64,000 nt of DNA from a virus. The first letter of the stretch is position 1. Each line of letters starts with the position of its first letter. Made by a program: the position numbers and the translations under genes. Below, one piece after another: positions 27,738 through 37,435 of this stretch. A model generated the notes under the pieces. It made no database searches. It was not told the DNA's origin and worked only from the letters and a program-made list of their open reading frames with translations. The stretch spans positions 62,001-126,000 of IMG/VR virus record IMGVR_UViG_3300042549_008312, one strand, 5' to 3'.

Positions 27738-29404
27738 ATCTTATCGGTATAAGTTTGGAATGAATCATTATTAGTATCGTCATTATTGTCACCAAATAAA
27801 TCATCAGTAATATTTCTAATATAATCAACGGTAACATTAACTGAATCAATATTTGTTATATCATTAACATTTAAAACATATTTCTTAGTTTTATTTTTTT
27901 CACTTAAAACATGGAAATTTAACTTTTGGTAAACATATCTACTACCATTTAAAAAGGGAAAATCTATTAAATTACCTTCATCATTAGAAAAACCAAGATC
28001 TAATATATCTTTCCAAATAAATTTATCATTTTTTCTACTGTAAACAGCATACGTTGGTATAAATTTATTTGATGTGGAGTCTTCCACATATGTTGATTTT
28101 AACCTTAATTTTATCTCATAAAATGGTTGATATTTGAATATAATATCATTATGGAAAAAATTATGCATTATTGGTGATATTAAGGTTTCGGTTAATGACT
28201 CAGAAGAATATTCGCAAATACCATAATCTAAGACATTATTTAAATCTGGTTTATCTGAGACATCAGATGTTGATTTTTCAGCCACTGTTTTTATACCCTC
28301 ACCAGTATTTGTATAATCAATTAAATAATTAAAATTAGATTCAACGGCTTCAAACGCATTTGTTTTTGTCGGCCCATTTTTTATAATACCAAGATAACAT
28401 TCAGTTATTGGTTCATTTTTATTATCATACAAATCATTTATATCTAAATCATCAGTAAAATAGTAATTGACCAACCCGTTATTAAAAAGGTTGTTAGAGA
28501 AACCGCATTGATCTAGGTCATCCGCTATTTTAACAATTTTTATTTGTTTAACGTAATATTCTAATACTTCATTGTCAACAACTTTAGATATAAAAAAATT
28601 TGGTTGTATTAAATCATATGGTGCTGGTCTTGGTTTTTTTAGAGCATTTAATAATGTTGTATTATCAGTTGTTTGAACGTTTCTTATAACCCCAGTATAC
28701 GAATTTGTTGCTGTTGCTGTTTCAATGCCCATTAAAGTTGCTGCGGTGTTAATGTTAGGTAATGATTGGTTTTCCTGTGCCACAGATGTGTAAAAGGTAT
28801 TACTTGACATCGGAAAATCTATTGTGATTTTATTACCATTAACATTTACAATGTTATATGAACCACTCGCTAATTTAAGTGTATCCTCACTTCTTATATA
28901 AACCGTATCACCAACCAAAAAATTATGTTCAAAATGCAATAAAAAAGATGCTCTTTTGTCAGATGTTTTAGGGTTAGGGTGCATCACACTAGCTGGTAAA
29001 CCTTTTGAAAAATCAATATTAAATATTTTACTTGTATTACCATTTGCTGAAGTATATTTTATAGCATACTCCTTTTTACCTTTTGCTGAATTAAATTTAA
29101 CTGGTATTGCTAAAACAACAGACCAATTATTTTTATTAAAAGTAAAAATATTTTTATCAACGTTTATTTTTATACGCCTATAGTGTATTTCTTTTGAAAC
29201 AATAGGTGATATTGTACCATAAATTTTATATTTTAGGTTTTCATTCTTTTCTTTAACAAACTGGTCATCCTGTGATACGTTAGTAAATAAATTATATTCA
29301 TTTCTAACCATAGCAGGTTGTTCCAGTATAATTCTAGATTTTAATGTTTCGTTGGTTGCACCAAAAAACTTTTTTGAACCTAATACTTCAACAATATCAC
29401 TCAT
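27731..29404 (-). CDS. Uncharacterised baseplate-region protein (557 residues)
   Basis: 557 residues, beta-rich and acidic, with a C-terminus full of D and N (DLFGDNNDDTNNDSFQTY). No catalytic or membrane motif. Overlaps of 7-8 bp with both neighbours tie it to the same operon as the gp6-like and gpI-like proteins. No family recognised; a wedge or peripheral baseplate subunit is plausible. Confidence 0.68.
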   Translation of the reverse strand: MSDIVEVLGSKKFFGATNETLKSRIILEQPAMVRNEYNLFTNVSQDDQFVKEKNENLKYKIYGTISPIVSKEIHYRRIKINVDKNIFTFNKNNWSVVLAIPVKFNSAKGKKEYAIKYTSANGNTSKIFNIDFSKGLPASVMHPNPKTSDKRASFLLHFEHNFLVGDTVYIRSEDTLKLASGSYNIVNVNGNKITIDFPMSSNTFYTSVAQENQSLPNINTAATLMGIETATATNSYTGVIRNVQTTDNTTLLNALKKPRPAPYDLIQPNFFISKVVDNEVLEYYVKQIKIVKIADDLDQCGFSNNLFNNGLVNYYFTDDLDINDLYDNKNEPITECYLGIIKNGPTKTNAFEAVESNFNYLIDYTNTGEGIKTVAEKSTSDVSDKPDLNNVLDYGICEYSSESLTETLISPIMHNFFHNDIIFKYQPFYEIKLRLKSTYVEDSTSNKFIPTYAVYSRKNDKFIWKDILDLGFSNDEGNLIDFPFLNGSRYVYQKLNFHVLSEKNKTKKYVLNVNDITNIDSVNVTVDYIRNITDDLFGDNNDDTNNDSFQTYTDKIC

Positions 29405-31646
29405 TATTTGTAAAATAATTTTTTTCTATCGATCTTAATCCATTCGCACCATCCCAATAACCAAAATAATAATAATTCCCTTTGTATCTATTTGATATAT
29501 CTGGATTAAATGTTGTTGGCGCTGCATTACCAGTATAAAAACCGTATGAAGTATAAACCTTATTATCTATTAATTCTTTTAATTCATCTGTAATATCATA
29601 TATTGAGGTTTCTAAAACAGGAAATTTGTTTTGAAAATCTGTTGACGATATAAATGACCCAAACGTAAAGTTAGGACTATATGCTTGCGTAAATCTTCTG
29701 TGGACCCCACCATCGTTTGTTGTCGCTTCATCGCTTTTAGCTAGCTCAACAGCAAATAAACTTAAATTTAAAGGCCCGTCTGAATTATCGCCAAAATTAT
29801 AGGTTCTGCTATCACCATAAAAATTTTCATTGGTAGCTTGGTTCACAAAATCATTACCATTAAATATTTCACTAAACACGTTACCCTGATTTAAACCAGA
29901 TAACCCAGAACCTATACCAGTGTGGTATTCGTGGTCCCTAACCTTTTCGCTATAAGAATTGGCTGGCGGTATCCATATTAAATTCAATACGTTTTTAGGG
30001 AAAATCATAGCTGGATCATAATTTTTATCATAAGCCTCATTTGTGTAATCAATCTTATCTCTATCAAACCCAGGTGCGACATCAATAAGATATCTTGGTA
30101 TTAAAGCTGAACCAATTATCTCAACAGTATTAACGTAAATAGCTTCTTCCCTACTTAAAGGAAAATTCCATTCAACATCTTTATTAATGTTTATTGACGG
30201 AAAATATGTTAATTCACTACCAACCAATGAAACATTATCGTTTCTATGTTTATTATACCTAGTTTTTAATGTATAAAATTTTCGTCTTTTATTAATTAAA
30301 TCATATTCAAATAAACCGTTTTTGGTGCCTTCCCATCCACCAGTTAATGGCTCGCCAGCTGTTGATGCTGGTATTCTTATACCTGGTGTTAGTGCTAATT
30401 TAAATCCACCCCAAGGTATTCTGGTTTGGAAAGCTTCTCCGTTTTCATATAACTCAAATGCGTAATAACCTTTTGTTGGTATGCTATTTTCGGTATCATC
30501 GGTTGGTACTAGATCACCAAATTGAGTTAGTTTGTAATAATCCATGTACATTGGTAATGATACCCTAAATATACCTGTACCCTTTTCAGCTTTAAAAGCA
30601 CCAACTCTAACCCTACTACCTGGTGTTAGTTTATCATCTAATCTATAAACAACAACCACCATGTTATCAAGAGGCCAAATCTCACATGTGTCACGATTTA
30701 ATAATTTATCAAATCCAAAAACTTCTATTTGTTCTTCGCCACCATAAAGTGAAAAATTATGGTTTTCGTTTATATAATAACCAGCGCTTGGGCTTCCAAT
30801 CCAGCCAAAAAATATTGCAGTCGGTGTATATTTGTAATTAACCTTGAAGTCACATCTTGTGATACCAACATCATGCTCAACATCATCACCCCAAAAAGGT
30901 GATACATTAATTTGTTTTACCTCGTTAAAGATATTAGGCATTTGATTAATGTTTGTTTTTACCTCAACATTAAAGGTACCATTTTTTTGATAAACATAAT
31001 TTGGTATTTGATTTATATCTGCGGTATTTGCTGTGCCTGTTGATGTTGCTATAGCTTGTATACTCGTATATTGAGTTGTTGTTTCGACCAAATCATTAGC
31101 GGATAGCTCAAAACTTTTTGTGTCAAAAAGATCAAAATCCATCATAATATTATGTGAACCAACGGGTATACCAAATATCATATAATCACCAGAATCATTT
31201 GTTATTGCGGTATACTTATAATACTTCTCCATTATCTCAACATATTGTGGATAGTGAACAAAATCATTTGCGTTTGGTAAATTACCCACAGCTCTATGAC
31301 TTGGGTTTTGATTCCTATTTCTAGGCAATAAATTATATCTGACTCCATTAGGAAATTGATCATTAACAGTTTCAAATGGGTATAATTCAGTTATTTCAGG
31401 TCTAAGTTTGTCATCAGCTGTTATAGGTACAAATATCGATACCCTAGCATTTTGCAAACCATAACCATTTGTCGTCTGAACCCTACCAACAATAACCCCA
31501 AAATCAGATGATGATTTTCTATAAACATCTGTGCTGGATATCTTTAAACTTAAAATTTCTAGATTATCGAAATCGTCTTCTAAGTTTACCTGTATCCTTT
31601 CATTTGTTTGGCTATCATTTAAAACTATTCTAATGTTTTTTTCCAT
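29397..31646 (-). CDS. Baseplate-region protein with a carboxypeptidase-regulatory-like (Ig-fold) domain
   Basis: 749 residues. Residues about 47-180 read like a carboxypeptidase regulatory-like domain: FGVIVGRVQTTNGYGLQNAR then VSIFVPI, later TAITNDSGDYMIFGIPVGSH. The 'G-x-V...G-x-x-x-x-A-x-V...T-x-x-x-G-x-Y-x-x-x-x-[LIV]-P-x-G' pattern is typical; a 60-residue insert splits it. Such domains are widespread in Bacteroidota surface proteins. The rest is beta-rich with no recognised motif. It directly follows the gp6-like gene (2-bp gap). It may be a gp7-position wedge protein carrying an Ig-like decoration. Confidence 0.72.
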   Translation of the reverse strand: MEKNIRIVLNDSQTNERIQVNLEDDFDNLEILSLKISSTDVYRKSSSDFGVIVGRVQTTNGYGLQNARVSIFVPITADDKLRPEITELYPFETVNDQFPNGVRYNLLPRNRNQNPSHRAVGNLPNANDFVHYPQYVEIMEKYYKYTAITNDSGDYMIFGIPVGSHNIMMDFDLFDTKSFELSANDLVETTTQYTSIQAIATSTGTANTADINQIPNYVYQKNGTFNVEVKTNINQMPNIFNEVKQINVSPFWGDDVEHDVGITRCDFKVNYKYTPTAIFFGWIGSPSAGYYINENHNFSLYGGEEQIEVFGFDKLLNRDTCEIWPLDNMVVVVYRLDDKLTPGSRVRVGAFKAEKGTGIFRVSLPMYMDYYKLTQFGDLVPTDDTENSIPTKGYYAFELYENGEAFQTRIPWGGFKLALTPGIRIPASTAGEPLTGGWEGTKNGLFEYDLINKRRKFYTLKTRYNKHRNDNVSLVGSELTYFPSININKDVEWNFPLSREEAIYVNTVEIIGSALIPRYLIDVAPGFDRDKIDYTNEAYDKNYDPAMIFPKNVLNLIWIPPANSYSEKVRDHEYHTGIGSGLSGLNQGNVFSEIFNGNDFVNQATNENFYGDSRTYNFGDNSDGPLNLSLFAVELAKSDEATTNDGGVHRRFTQAYSPNFTFGSFISSTDFQNKFPVLETSIYDITDELKELIDNKVYTSYGFYTGNAAPTTFNPDISNRYKGNYYYFGYWDGANGLRSIEKNYFTNNE

Positions 31647-31648
31647 AA

Positions 31649-33463
31649 TTAATTAATTCCCGTTGCGATAACTGGTATCACTTTTATATCAACATCACTG
31701 TTTCTAATATTTAACATTTGATACTCATCAACAATAATATAATTGTTTGTTATATCCATCTCACCAGTTACGGAATCAATTAAAGATTGACTAGTGGTAT
31801 TGGTTGAGTAACCAACACCTGTTTTATTAAATGCTTTAACATAATTTATATTTAAAACACCATCAACCTGTGTCATTTTTTTAATCATCTCACCAACACT
31901 ATAACTCTTACCCAATTGTTTTTTAGCATCCAAAAATTCATTACTAACAATTGTTGTTATGTTTGATACTGCGGATATTTGTTGGCCGTTTTCAACCAAT
32001 ACACCAATTTCGAACCCTAAATCAACTATTTCAGCTGGTTTAACAACAACATAATCATTTATCATTCTAAATTTTGATAAGTATGCCGCGATATTTTCCA
32101 TCAATAAAGATGTAACAGTGTTTGATATATCACCATTTGCGTCATATGATAAAACACCTATTTCAATTTTGTTTTGTTTTTGTGTTATACTTGTTTTTGC
32201 TGGTGCACCAAACTTACTTGGCATACTTAGTAATAAAACTTTATAATCGTTTAATGTTACAGCCCTATTTTGAGCTGCAAAGTTATATCCGATATAGTTT
32301 CTTAACTCCTCAATAGTCGGTTCATCTGATCCACCGACAGCTGGGGTTGTATTTGTTACCACTACCGAAGATTGTACTGTTGAATTAATCGCTGAATCTG
32401 GGCCATTTATATTTGCAACCAATCTATTGATTGTTGTTATAGTACCAGGGCCAGCGTTTGTACCAACACCACCACCAATTCTATATTTAACAAACAATGT
32501 TGTATTTGCTATCGGTGCCATACCTAAACTACCGTTTCTCAAAAAACTTTTAAGGTTAAATGTACCACCGTCTAAGAAATCATCTAAAATATCAAAAGAT
32601 GAATCTGTTTGTGCACCAAATGTTACTGAACAAAACCCTTTTGGTGTAAATTCGGTTATATATCTTTTATCTATTTTTTGATAAATACCTTTAGCAATAC
32701 CATTTACTCTAGGGGAGTTTGTGTCTTCAACAAAAACACTGTCTTCAGCTAATGAAGGTACCTCATACCATCTATTTGGGCTGTTAATAAACTCGCTGTC
32801 AGTTGGCGTTGCTGTAAATGTTGTACCAGCTTTATGAATCACTGATTCAACCGATAAAACATTATTTTCTGGTAAAATTATTTTATAAAAAGGTATTGAA
32901 TTAACAAAAGTTTGATTAAATACCTTTGTTGTACCAGCTATGATAATACCAGTTTTTGTTATTGAATAACTTGCAATTTTGTTATTAATAAAAATAGGTC
33001 TTTTTGTTCTATCAACATTACCTGAACTATTTGTTGCTGAGGTAAAATCAACATCATACAATAACTCATATGTATTTTCACCATTTGATACTTGCGTACC
33101 AGATTTAATAATAGGTAGGTATCTAATATCTTCTTGATCACCAAAAACAGGTACCTGAGCTGTAAACTCAACAACAGCCACAGCAGACGATTTTGTGGGC
33201 AATTTAAGGCCATAAGTCTTAGCTATGTTATACAATGATTGTTTTTCCTGTGCATAGTCTAAAACAGTCTCCTGTAAGGCTCTATCGATCTGATAGTTTA
33301 AGTTATCCGCAATAGCGGCATTTAAATCTAAGAACACCGATAATATCGATGCGTCATTAAAACTTTGTACAACTTCAGGGTAATACTGTTTAATATAGTT
33401 TATTTGCTCCGTTTTTAAGGAAGCAAAATCTCTTTTACTATAATTTATTTGTCTATTTGCCAT
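31649..33463 (-). CDS. gp6/J-like baseplate wedge protein
   Basis: 604 residues, close to T4 gp6 (660). The N-terminus (NYSKRDFASLKTEQINYIKQ, then DASILSVFLDLNAAIADNLN and YQIDRALQE) is the characteristic helical start of J/gp6 wedge proteins. The C-terminal part contains a typical J-type run (PTIEELRNYIGYNFAAQNRA then VTLNDYKVLL). This family forms the iris-like wedge ring that triggers sheath contraction. It lies one base after the gp25-like gene, the usual W-J pairing in contractile systems. Confidence 0.92.
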   Translation of the reverse strand: MANRQINYSKRDFASLKTEQINYIKQYYPEVVQSFNDASILSVFLDLNAAIADNLNYQIDRALQETVLDYAQEKQSLYNIAKTYGLKLPTKSSAVAVVEFTAQVPVFGDQEDIRYLPIIKSGTQVSNGENTYELLYDVDFTSATNSSGNVDRTKRPIFINNKIASYSITKTGIIIAGTTKVFNQTFVNSIPFYKIILPENNVLSVESVIHKAGTTFTATPTDSEFINSPNRWYEVPSLAEDSVFVEDTNSPRVNGIAKGIYQKIDKRYITEFTPKGFCSVTFGAQTDSSFDILDDFLDGGTFNLKSFLRNGSLGMAPIANTTLFVKYRIGGGVGTNAGPGTITTINRLVANINGPDSAINSTVQSSVVVTNTTPAVGGSDEPTIEELRNYIGYNFAAQNRAVTLNDYKVLLLSMPSKFGAPAKTSITQKQNKIEIGVLSYDANGDISNTVTSLLMENIAAYLSKFRMINDYVVVKPAEIVDLGFEIGVLVENGQQISAVSNITTIVSNEFLDAKKQLGKSYSVGEMIKKMTQVDGVLNINYVKAFNKTGVGYSTNTTSQSLIDSVTGEMDITNNYIIVDEYQMLNIRNSDVDIKVIPVIATGIN

Positions 33464-33464
33464 T

Positions 33465-33881
33465 TTATACTGTTATTGATAATTTATCGCTCGTTGAGAA
33501 TGTCTTGGAGCTTATTGTGTAATCTAAATTTATTCTAATTTGGTGTTCTTTTTCTGTATTATTTAAAAACTCAGCCTCATCCCCAACTTTTGTAATATTG
33601 ATGGCGTTTAATTTTAGGTTTGGTATGTATTTTTCAACAGCATCCTGTATTTCATTTTCAATTTTACCAAGGGTTGTTTCATCTAATGGTTCGAATATAT
33701 ACTGATATAAATTTGTACCAAAATCTGGTAAATAATATCTGGAACCCCTTTTAGTTAAAAGAAGATGTATTAGCATAGATTTTACTTCAGCTTCTGGTAT
33801 ACTGGTCAAACCAACATAATCTCCACTACTTGATTCAGTAAACGGGAAATCAATACCAAATGTTTGTTTTTTAATTGCCAT
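33465..33881 (-). CDS. gp25/W-like baseplate wedge protein
   Basis: 138 residues, against 132 for T4 gp25. The conserved core is present: MLIHLLLTKRGSRYYLPDFG then TNLYQYIFEPLDE, including the 'R-x-x-x-P-x-F-G' hallmark of the gp25-like fold. This protein links the baseplate wedge to the tail sheath and nucleates sheath assembly. It starts the second tail block after the nrdA terminator and is preceded by an ATATTTAT element, so it is a likely transcription start. Confidence 0.95.
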   Translation of the reverse strand: MAIKKQTFGIDFPFTESSSGDYVGLTSIPEAEVKSMLIHLLLTKRGSRYYLPDFGTNLYQYIFEPLDETTLGKIENEIQDAVEKYIPNLKLNAINITKVGDEAEFLNNTEKEHQIRINLDYTISSKTFSTSDKLSITV

Positions 33882-33893
33882 ATTCTTTTATAA

Positions 33894-33901
33894 ATAAATA
33901 T
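33894..33901 (-). promoter_or_regulatory. ATATTTAT element upstream of the gp25-like gene
   Basis: The coding strand reads ACGATATTTATTTATAAAAG, 12 bases from octamer end to the ATG at 33881. It lies just after the nrdA terminator, exactly where a new promoter is needed, and resembles the element before 16566. This is the best-placed example of the motif. Confidence 0.45.
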
Positions 33902-33924
33902 CGTAATAATTTATTTTTTGTAAA

Positions 33925-33954
33925 TAAAAAAATCCCACTAGTTAGGTGGGATTT
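33925..33954 (-). terminator. Rho-independent terminator after nrdA
   Basis: The coding strand forms a 9-bp perfect stem (AAATCCCAC/GTGGGATTT) with a 7-base loop (CTAACTA), followed by a run of T. It lies 29 bp after the nrdA stop and separates the replication/RNR block from the second tail block. Confidence 0.88.
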
Positions 33955-33982
33955 ATCTTGCCAGTTTGATAAGTAAGGTTAA

Positions 33983-36397
33983 TTAAGCGCTACACCCAAA
34001 ACAATCAAATTGACTGTTTTCTGGTTTAACCGATTCCTGAACTTGCATTGGTTCTGGTTTAGGTGTGATTACAGCGGTTGGTGTTTCAGCACTGGTAATG
34101 CTAATTGCCAAGTGTTTTGCGCCTGTTGAGATAGCTTTTGTTCTAACATAGTAACAAAGTGATTTAAGACCACGTTTCCAAGCCCAGAAGTGACTAGATG
34201 ACAATTTCTGTACAGTTGGATTCTGGAAATAAACGTTCATAGACTGAGATTGGTCAATGAAAGGTGCTCTGTCAGCCGCCATATCAATCAATTCTTTCTG
34301 TGAAACTTCCCAAATTATTCTATATTTTTGAATTAAATGTTCAATTCTTTTAATTTTTTTCTCATAATGTTTGTCAGTTGTATCCAAAAATTTATTAAAA
34401 TTAATATTTTGGATAGACCCTTCGTTCATAATTATTTCGTTTTTAAATGTTTCTGACCAAATACCCAAATCTTCAAAATCTTCAATTAAATATTTATTAG
34501 CGATTAAAAACTCACCACCAACAACTCTTCTGTTGAATAAATTAGATGGTATAACTTCGGTCATCTCATATGAACCAGTAATTTTAGCCGAAGATGCCAC
34601 TGGCATTTGTGCCGTGAATAATGAGTTACAAACACCGTAAGTTTTAACATTTTCTTTTAAAGAGTCCCAATCCCACATCAATTCACTTTGATCAATACCC
34701 CACATATCAAATTGGAATATACCTTTTGACATTGGAGAACCTTTAAAATGTTTGTAAGGTTTGTATTCACCAATTTTACACAACTCATTACTTTCAGTGA
34801 TAGCAGCAAAGTAAATTGTTTCGAATATTTTTTTATTAAGGGTTTTAGCCTCTTCAGATGTAAATACATAATCCATTAAAAAGAATACATCGGCAAGTCC
34901 TTGCACACCAATAGCAATTGCTCTTTGGTCTAAGCCACCTTTTTTACCTTTTTCGGTCGAGTATGAGTTAATGTCAACAACTTTGTTAAGTGCTCTAACA
35001 ATTTTTTTAACCTCAACATAAAGTCGGTCAAAATCAAATGTTTTGTTTTTAACATAGTTTTTAACAACTACAGATGATAATGTACAAATAGCTGTTGTCT
35101 TTTCGTCCGTAAACTGGTAAATCTCGTTACAAAGATTTGATTGTTTAATAACACCAATATTTTGGTGATTGGTTTTTCTATTAGCATTGTCTTTTGAACA
35201 AAGGTAAGGTACACCACTTTCAACTTGCGATTCAATAACTTTAATCCAGATTTCCTGAGCCTTTATTTTCTTTCCTAAGCCCATTTCTACAGCTTTGTTA
35301 TAGTTATCCTCATATTCATCCCCAAAACACTCCTGAAGTGGTTTTAAACCGTTCTTAACGATGTCATTTGGGCAGAATAAATACCAATCAGTATCATCCT
35401 GGACCGCTCTCATGAAATTATCTGGGATCCACAACGCTGTGAACAAATCTCTTGCTCTTAATTCTTCAGCGCCAGTATTCTTTTTAAGTTCAAGTAAGTC
35501 AAAAATATCTTTGTGCCATGGTTCAATATAAATTGCAGCACTTCCTGGCCTACGACCTTGTTGATTAAAGAAACGAAGTGATTCGTTTACGATTTTAAGG
35601 TATTTTAATAACCCACCAGCAAATCCACCAGATGTTTTAATTCTACTTTCTTTACTACGGATATTTGACATACATAAACCAATACCAGCTGCATCAGCAG
35701 AATAAACTGAGATGTCTCTCAAACTATCTAAAAGACCGTTTCTTGAGTCATCGTTATTGTAATGCAATACACACGATGCTAATTGAGGAATTTTGGTACC
35801 TGAATTAATCATGATTGGTGTTGCGGGTGAAATGAATTGATTAGATAATGCTTCGTAGTACTCAACTGCCTCTTCAAACGATTTAGTCACCCATAAAGCT
35901 ACACGCATATACATGTGTTGTGGTCTTTCAATTTGTTTACCCTGTGATGTTTTTGTTAAATACATCTCATGTAAAGATCTCCAAGCAAAATAGTCAAACT
36001 GAAAATCTCTTTCATGATCGATAGCCGCATCTATTTCATCAGCACCATACTCTTCAATCATTTTTATTAAATCTTCATTGATGATACTATCCTCAGCTAA
36101 CAATTTCATTGTTTCGGTAAAGCTTGGGTTTGTTTCTTTGTGATAAGATGATATGGCGATATGTGCGGCCAATTTACTGTAATCGTAATGACTACCAGTA
36201 TATGATGCCGCTATTTCAGCCAACAACTTATCAATTTCTTTTGTTGTTATAACACCCTCATTTGGTAATGAGGTAATTCCTTTTATAAAAATTTCGTCTG
36301 AACTAACCTTTAACCCTTTAGCGGCTTTCTTAATCCTAGTCAAAATTTTTGACGGATTAAACGCAGTTTGCTCATCATTACGTTTTTGTATGATCAT
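33983..36397 (-). CDS. nrdA: Class I ribonucleoside-diphosphate reductase, alpha subunit
   Basis: 804 residues, full length. An N-terminal ATP-cone (residues 1-90) is followed by the catalytic barrel with the expected cysteines: ASCVLHY, the N-L-C-N-E motif (radical cysteine with Asn and Glu), and AICTLSS. The C-terminus ends C-F-G-C-S-A, the shuttle pair that passes electrons from thioredoxin or glutaredoxin to the active site. It makes dNDPs with NrdB for phage DNA synthesis. It lies 28 bp after nrdB and is followed by a strong terminator. No intron or intein is seen, unlike in many phage nrd genes. Confidence 0.97.
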   Translation of the reverse strand: MIIQKRNDEQTAFNPSKILTRIKKAAKGLKVSSDEIFIKGITSLPNEGVITTKEIDKLLAEIAASYTGSHYDYSKLAAHIAISSYHKETNPSFTETMKLLAEDSIINEDLIKMIEEYGADEIDAAIDHERDFQFDYFAWRSLHEMYLTKTSQGKQIERPQHMYMRVALWVTKSFEEAVEYYEALSNQFISPATPIMINSGTKIPQLASCVLHYNNDDSRNGLLDSLRDISVYSADAAGIGLCMSNIRSKESRIKTSGGFAGGLLKYLKIVNESLRFFNQQGRRPGSAAIYIEPWHKDIFDLLELKKNTGAEELRARDLFTALWIPDNFMRAVQDDTDWYLFCPNDIVKNGLKPLQECFGDEYEDNYNKAVEMGLGKKIKAQEIWIKVIESQVESGVPYLCSKDNANRKTNHQNIGVIKQSNLCNEIYQFTDEKTTAICTLSSVVVKNYVKNKTFDFDRLYVEVKKIVRALNKVVDINSYSTEKGKKGGLDQRAIAIGVQGLADVFFLMDYVFTSEEAKTLNKKIFETIYFAAITESNELCKIGEYKPYKHFKGSPMSKGIFQFDMWGIDQSELMWDWDSLKENVKTYGVCNSLFTAQMPVASSAKITGSYEMTEVIPSNLFNRRVVGGEFLIANKYLIEDFEDLGIWSETFKNEIIMNEGSIQNINFNKFLDTTDKHYEKKIKRIEHLIQKYRIIWEVSQKELIDMAADRAPFIDQSQSMNVYFQNPTVQKLSSSHFWAWKRGLKSLCYYVRTKAISTGAKHLAISITSAETPTAVITPKPEPMQVQESVKPENSQFDCFGCSA

Positions 36398-36425
36398 TTT
36401 ATTTTTTTTATTTGTTTAGTTTAAT

Positions 36426-37376
36426 TTAAAAATCTTCAGTAAAGCTAAGCTTCTCATTCAATTTAGCTTTCTGATACTCTACTGTTCTTGACTCAAAAAA
36501 GTTACCTTTTGTCTCTACAGCAATTTGTTCCATGAATTTAAAAGGTTGTTCAACATTGAACTCTTTTTTGCACCCAAATTTAACCAACAAACCATCTGTA
36601 ACAAACTCTAAATATTGTTTCATTAAGTTTGAGTTCATACCAATAAGTGACACTGGTAATGACTCTGTGATAAATTCTTTTTCTATTTCCAAAGCAGATA
36701 ATAAAATCTCTCTGATTCTAGCTTCTGATGGTTTATTTTCAATGTGATTGTTGATTAGGTGTATTGCGAAATCACAATGTAAATTTTCATCTTTAAAAAT
36801 AAGCGTATTTGCGTTACATAAACCCTGCATTAAACCTCTTGATTTTAACCAAAAAATTGAACAAAAGGATCCTGAAAAGAAAATACCCTCTACTGCTGCA
36901 AATGCAACTAGTCTTTCTTGAAAAGAAGCGCTTTCAATCCAATTAAAAGCCCACTTAGCTTTTTTCTGTACCGCTGGTAAATGTTCCAATGCCCTGAAAC
37001 TTTCTAGTTTTTCTTGTGCGTTTGATATGTAAGTATCAATTAACAAAGAATACATAAGGCTGTGGATGTTTTCCATGGCAATCTGAATCCCGTAAAAAAA
37101 CTTGGCTTCTGGGTATTGCACTTCCTTTAAAAAATTCTCAGCAAGGTTTTCATTTACAATACCATCCGATGAGGCAAAGAATGATAAAATGTTTTTAACA
37201 AAATACCTTTCATTATCCGTTAAGTTTTGCCAATCCCTAATATCGTTAGATAGGTCAATTTCTTCTGCCGTCCAAAATGCGGCCTGATGTTGCTTATAGA
37301 ACTCCCAAATGTCGTTGTGTTCGATGGGGAAAATAACAAACCTATTTGGATTTTCCTGTAAAATTTTTTCTTGCAT
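36426..37376 (-). CDS. nrdB: Class I ribonucleoside-diphosphate reductase, beta subunit
   Basis: 316 residues. The di-iron and radical residues are present: D71 (SSDGIV), E102-x-x-H105 and Y109 in MENIHSLMY, which corresponds to the E. coli E115/H118/Y122 set. So it should be a tyrosyl-radical class Ia-type enzyme rather than a Y-less subclass. It supplies the radical to NrdA, encoded just downstream. A 59-bp gap upstream contains a TATCTTTG element (Bacteroidota -7 type) and an ATATTTAT element. Confidence 0.96.
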   Translation of the reverse strand: MQEKILQENPNRFVIFPIEHNDIWEFYKQHQAAFWTAEEIDLSNDIRDWQNLTDNERYFVKNILSFFASSDGIVNENLAENFLKEVQYPEAKFFYGIQIAMENIHSLMYSLLIDTYISNAQEKLESFRALEHLPAVQKKAKWAFNWIESASFQERLVAFAAVEGIFFSGSFCSIFWLKSRGLMQGLCNANTLIFKDENLHCDFAIHLINNHIENKPSEARIREILLSALEIEKEFITESLPVSLIGMNSNLMKQYLEFVTDGLLVKFGCKKEFNVEQPFKFMEQIAVETKGNFFESRTVEYQKAKLNEKLSFTEDF

Positions 37377-37410
37377 AATTTTTTATTGATCTTTAATTTT
37401 TCTTGTTTAA

Positions 37411-37429
37411 ATAAATATGGGCAAAGATA
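37411..37429 (-). promoter_or_regulatory. Putative promoter region of nrdB
   Basis: The coding strand reads TATCTTTG (37429-37422), matching Bacteroidota TAnnTTTG, followed after GCCC-type spacing by ATATTTAT (37418-37411). No clear TTTG at the -33 position is seen. Either element could drive nrdBA; the leader would be about 35-40 bases. Confidence 0.4.
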
Positions 37430-37435
37430 CAATTA

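Noticed and set aside
33882-33982. tRNA or small RNA gene in the gap
   Set aside because: The gap is explained by a terminator hairpin plus an ATATTTAT element; no cloverleaf is seen. The other gaps are too short for tRNA genes.
33983-37376. Introns, inteins or homing endonucleases in nrdA/nrdB
   Set aside because: Both reading frames are continuous with motifs at normal spacing, and no HNH or GIY-YIG frame is present.
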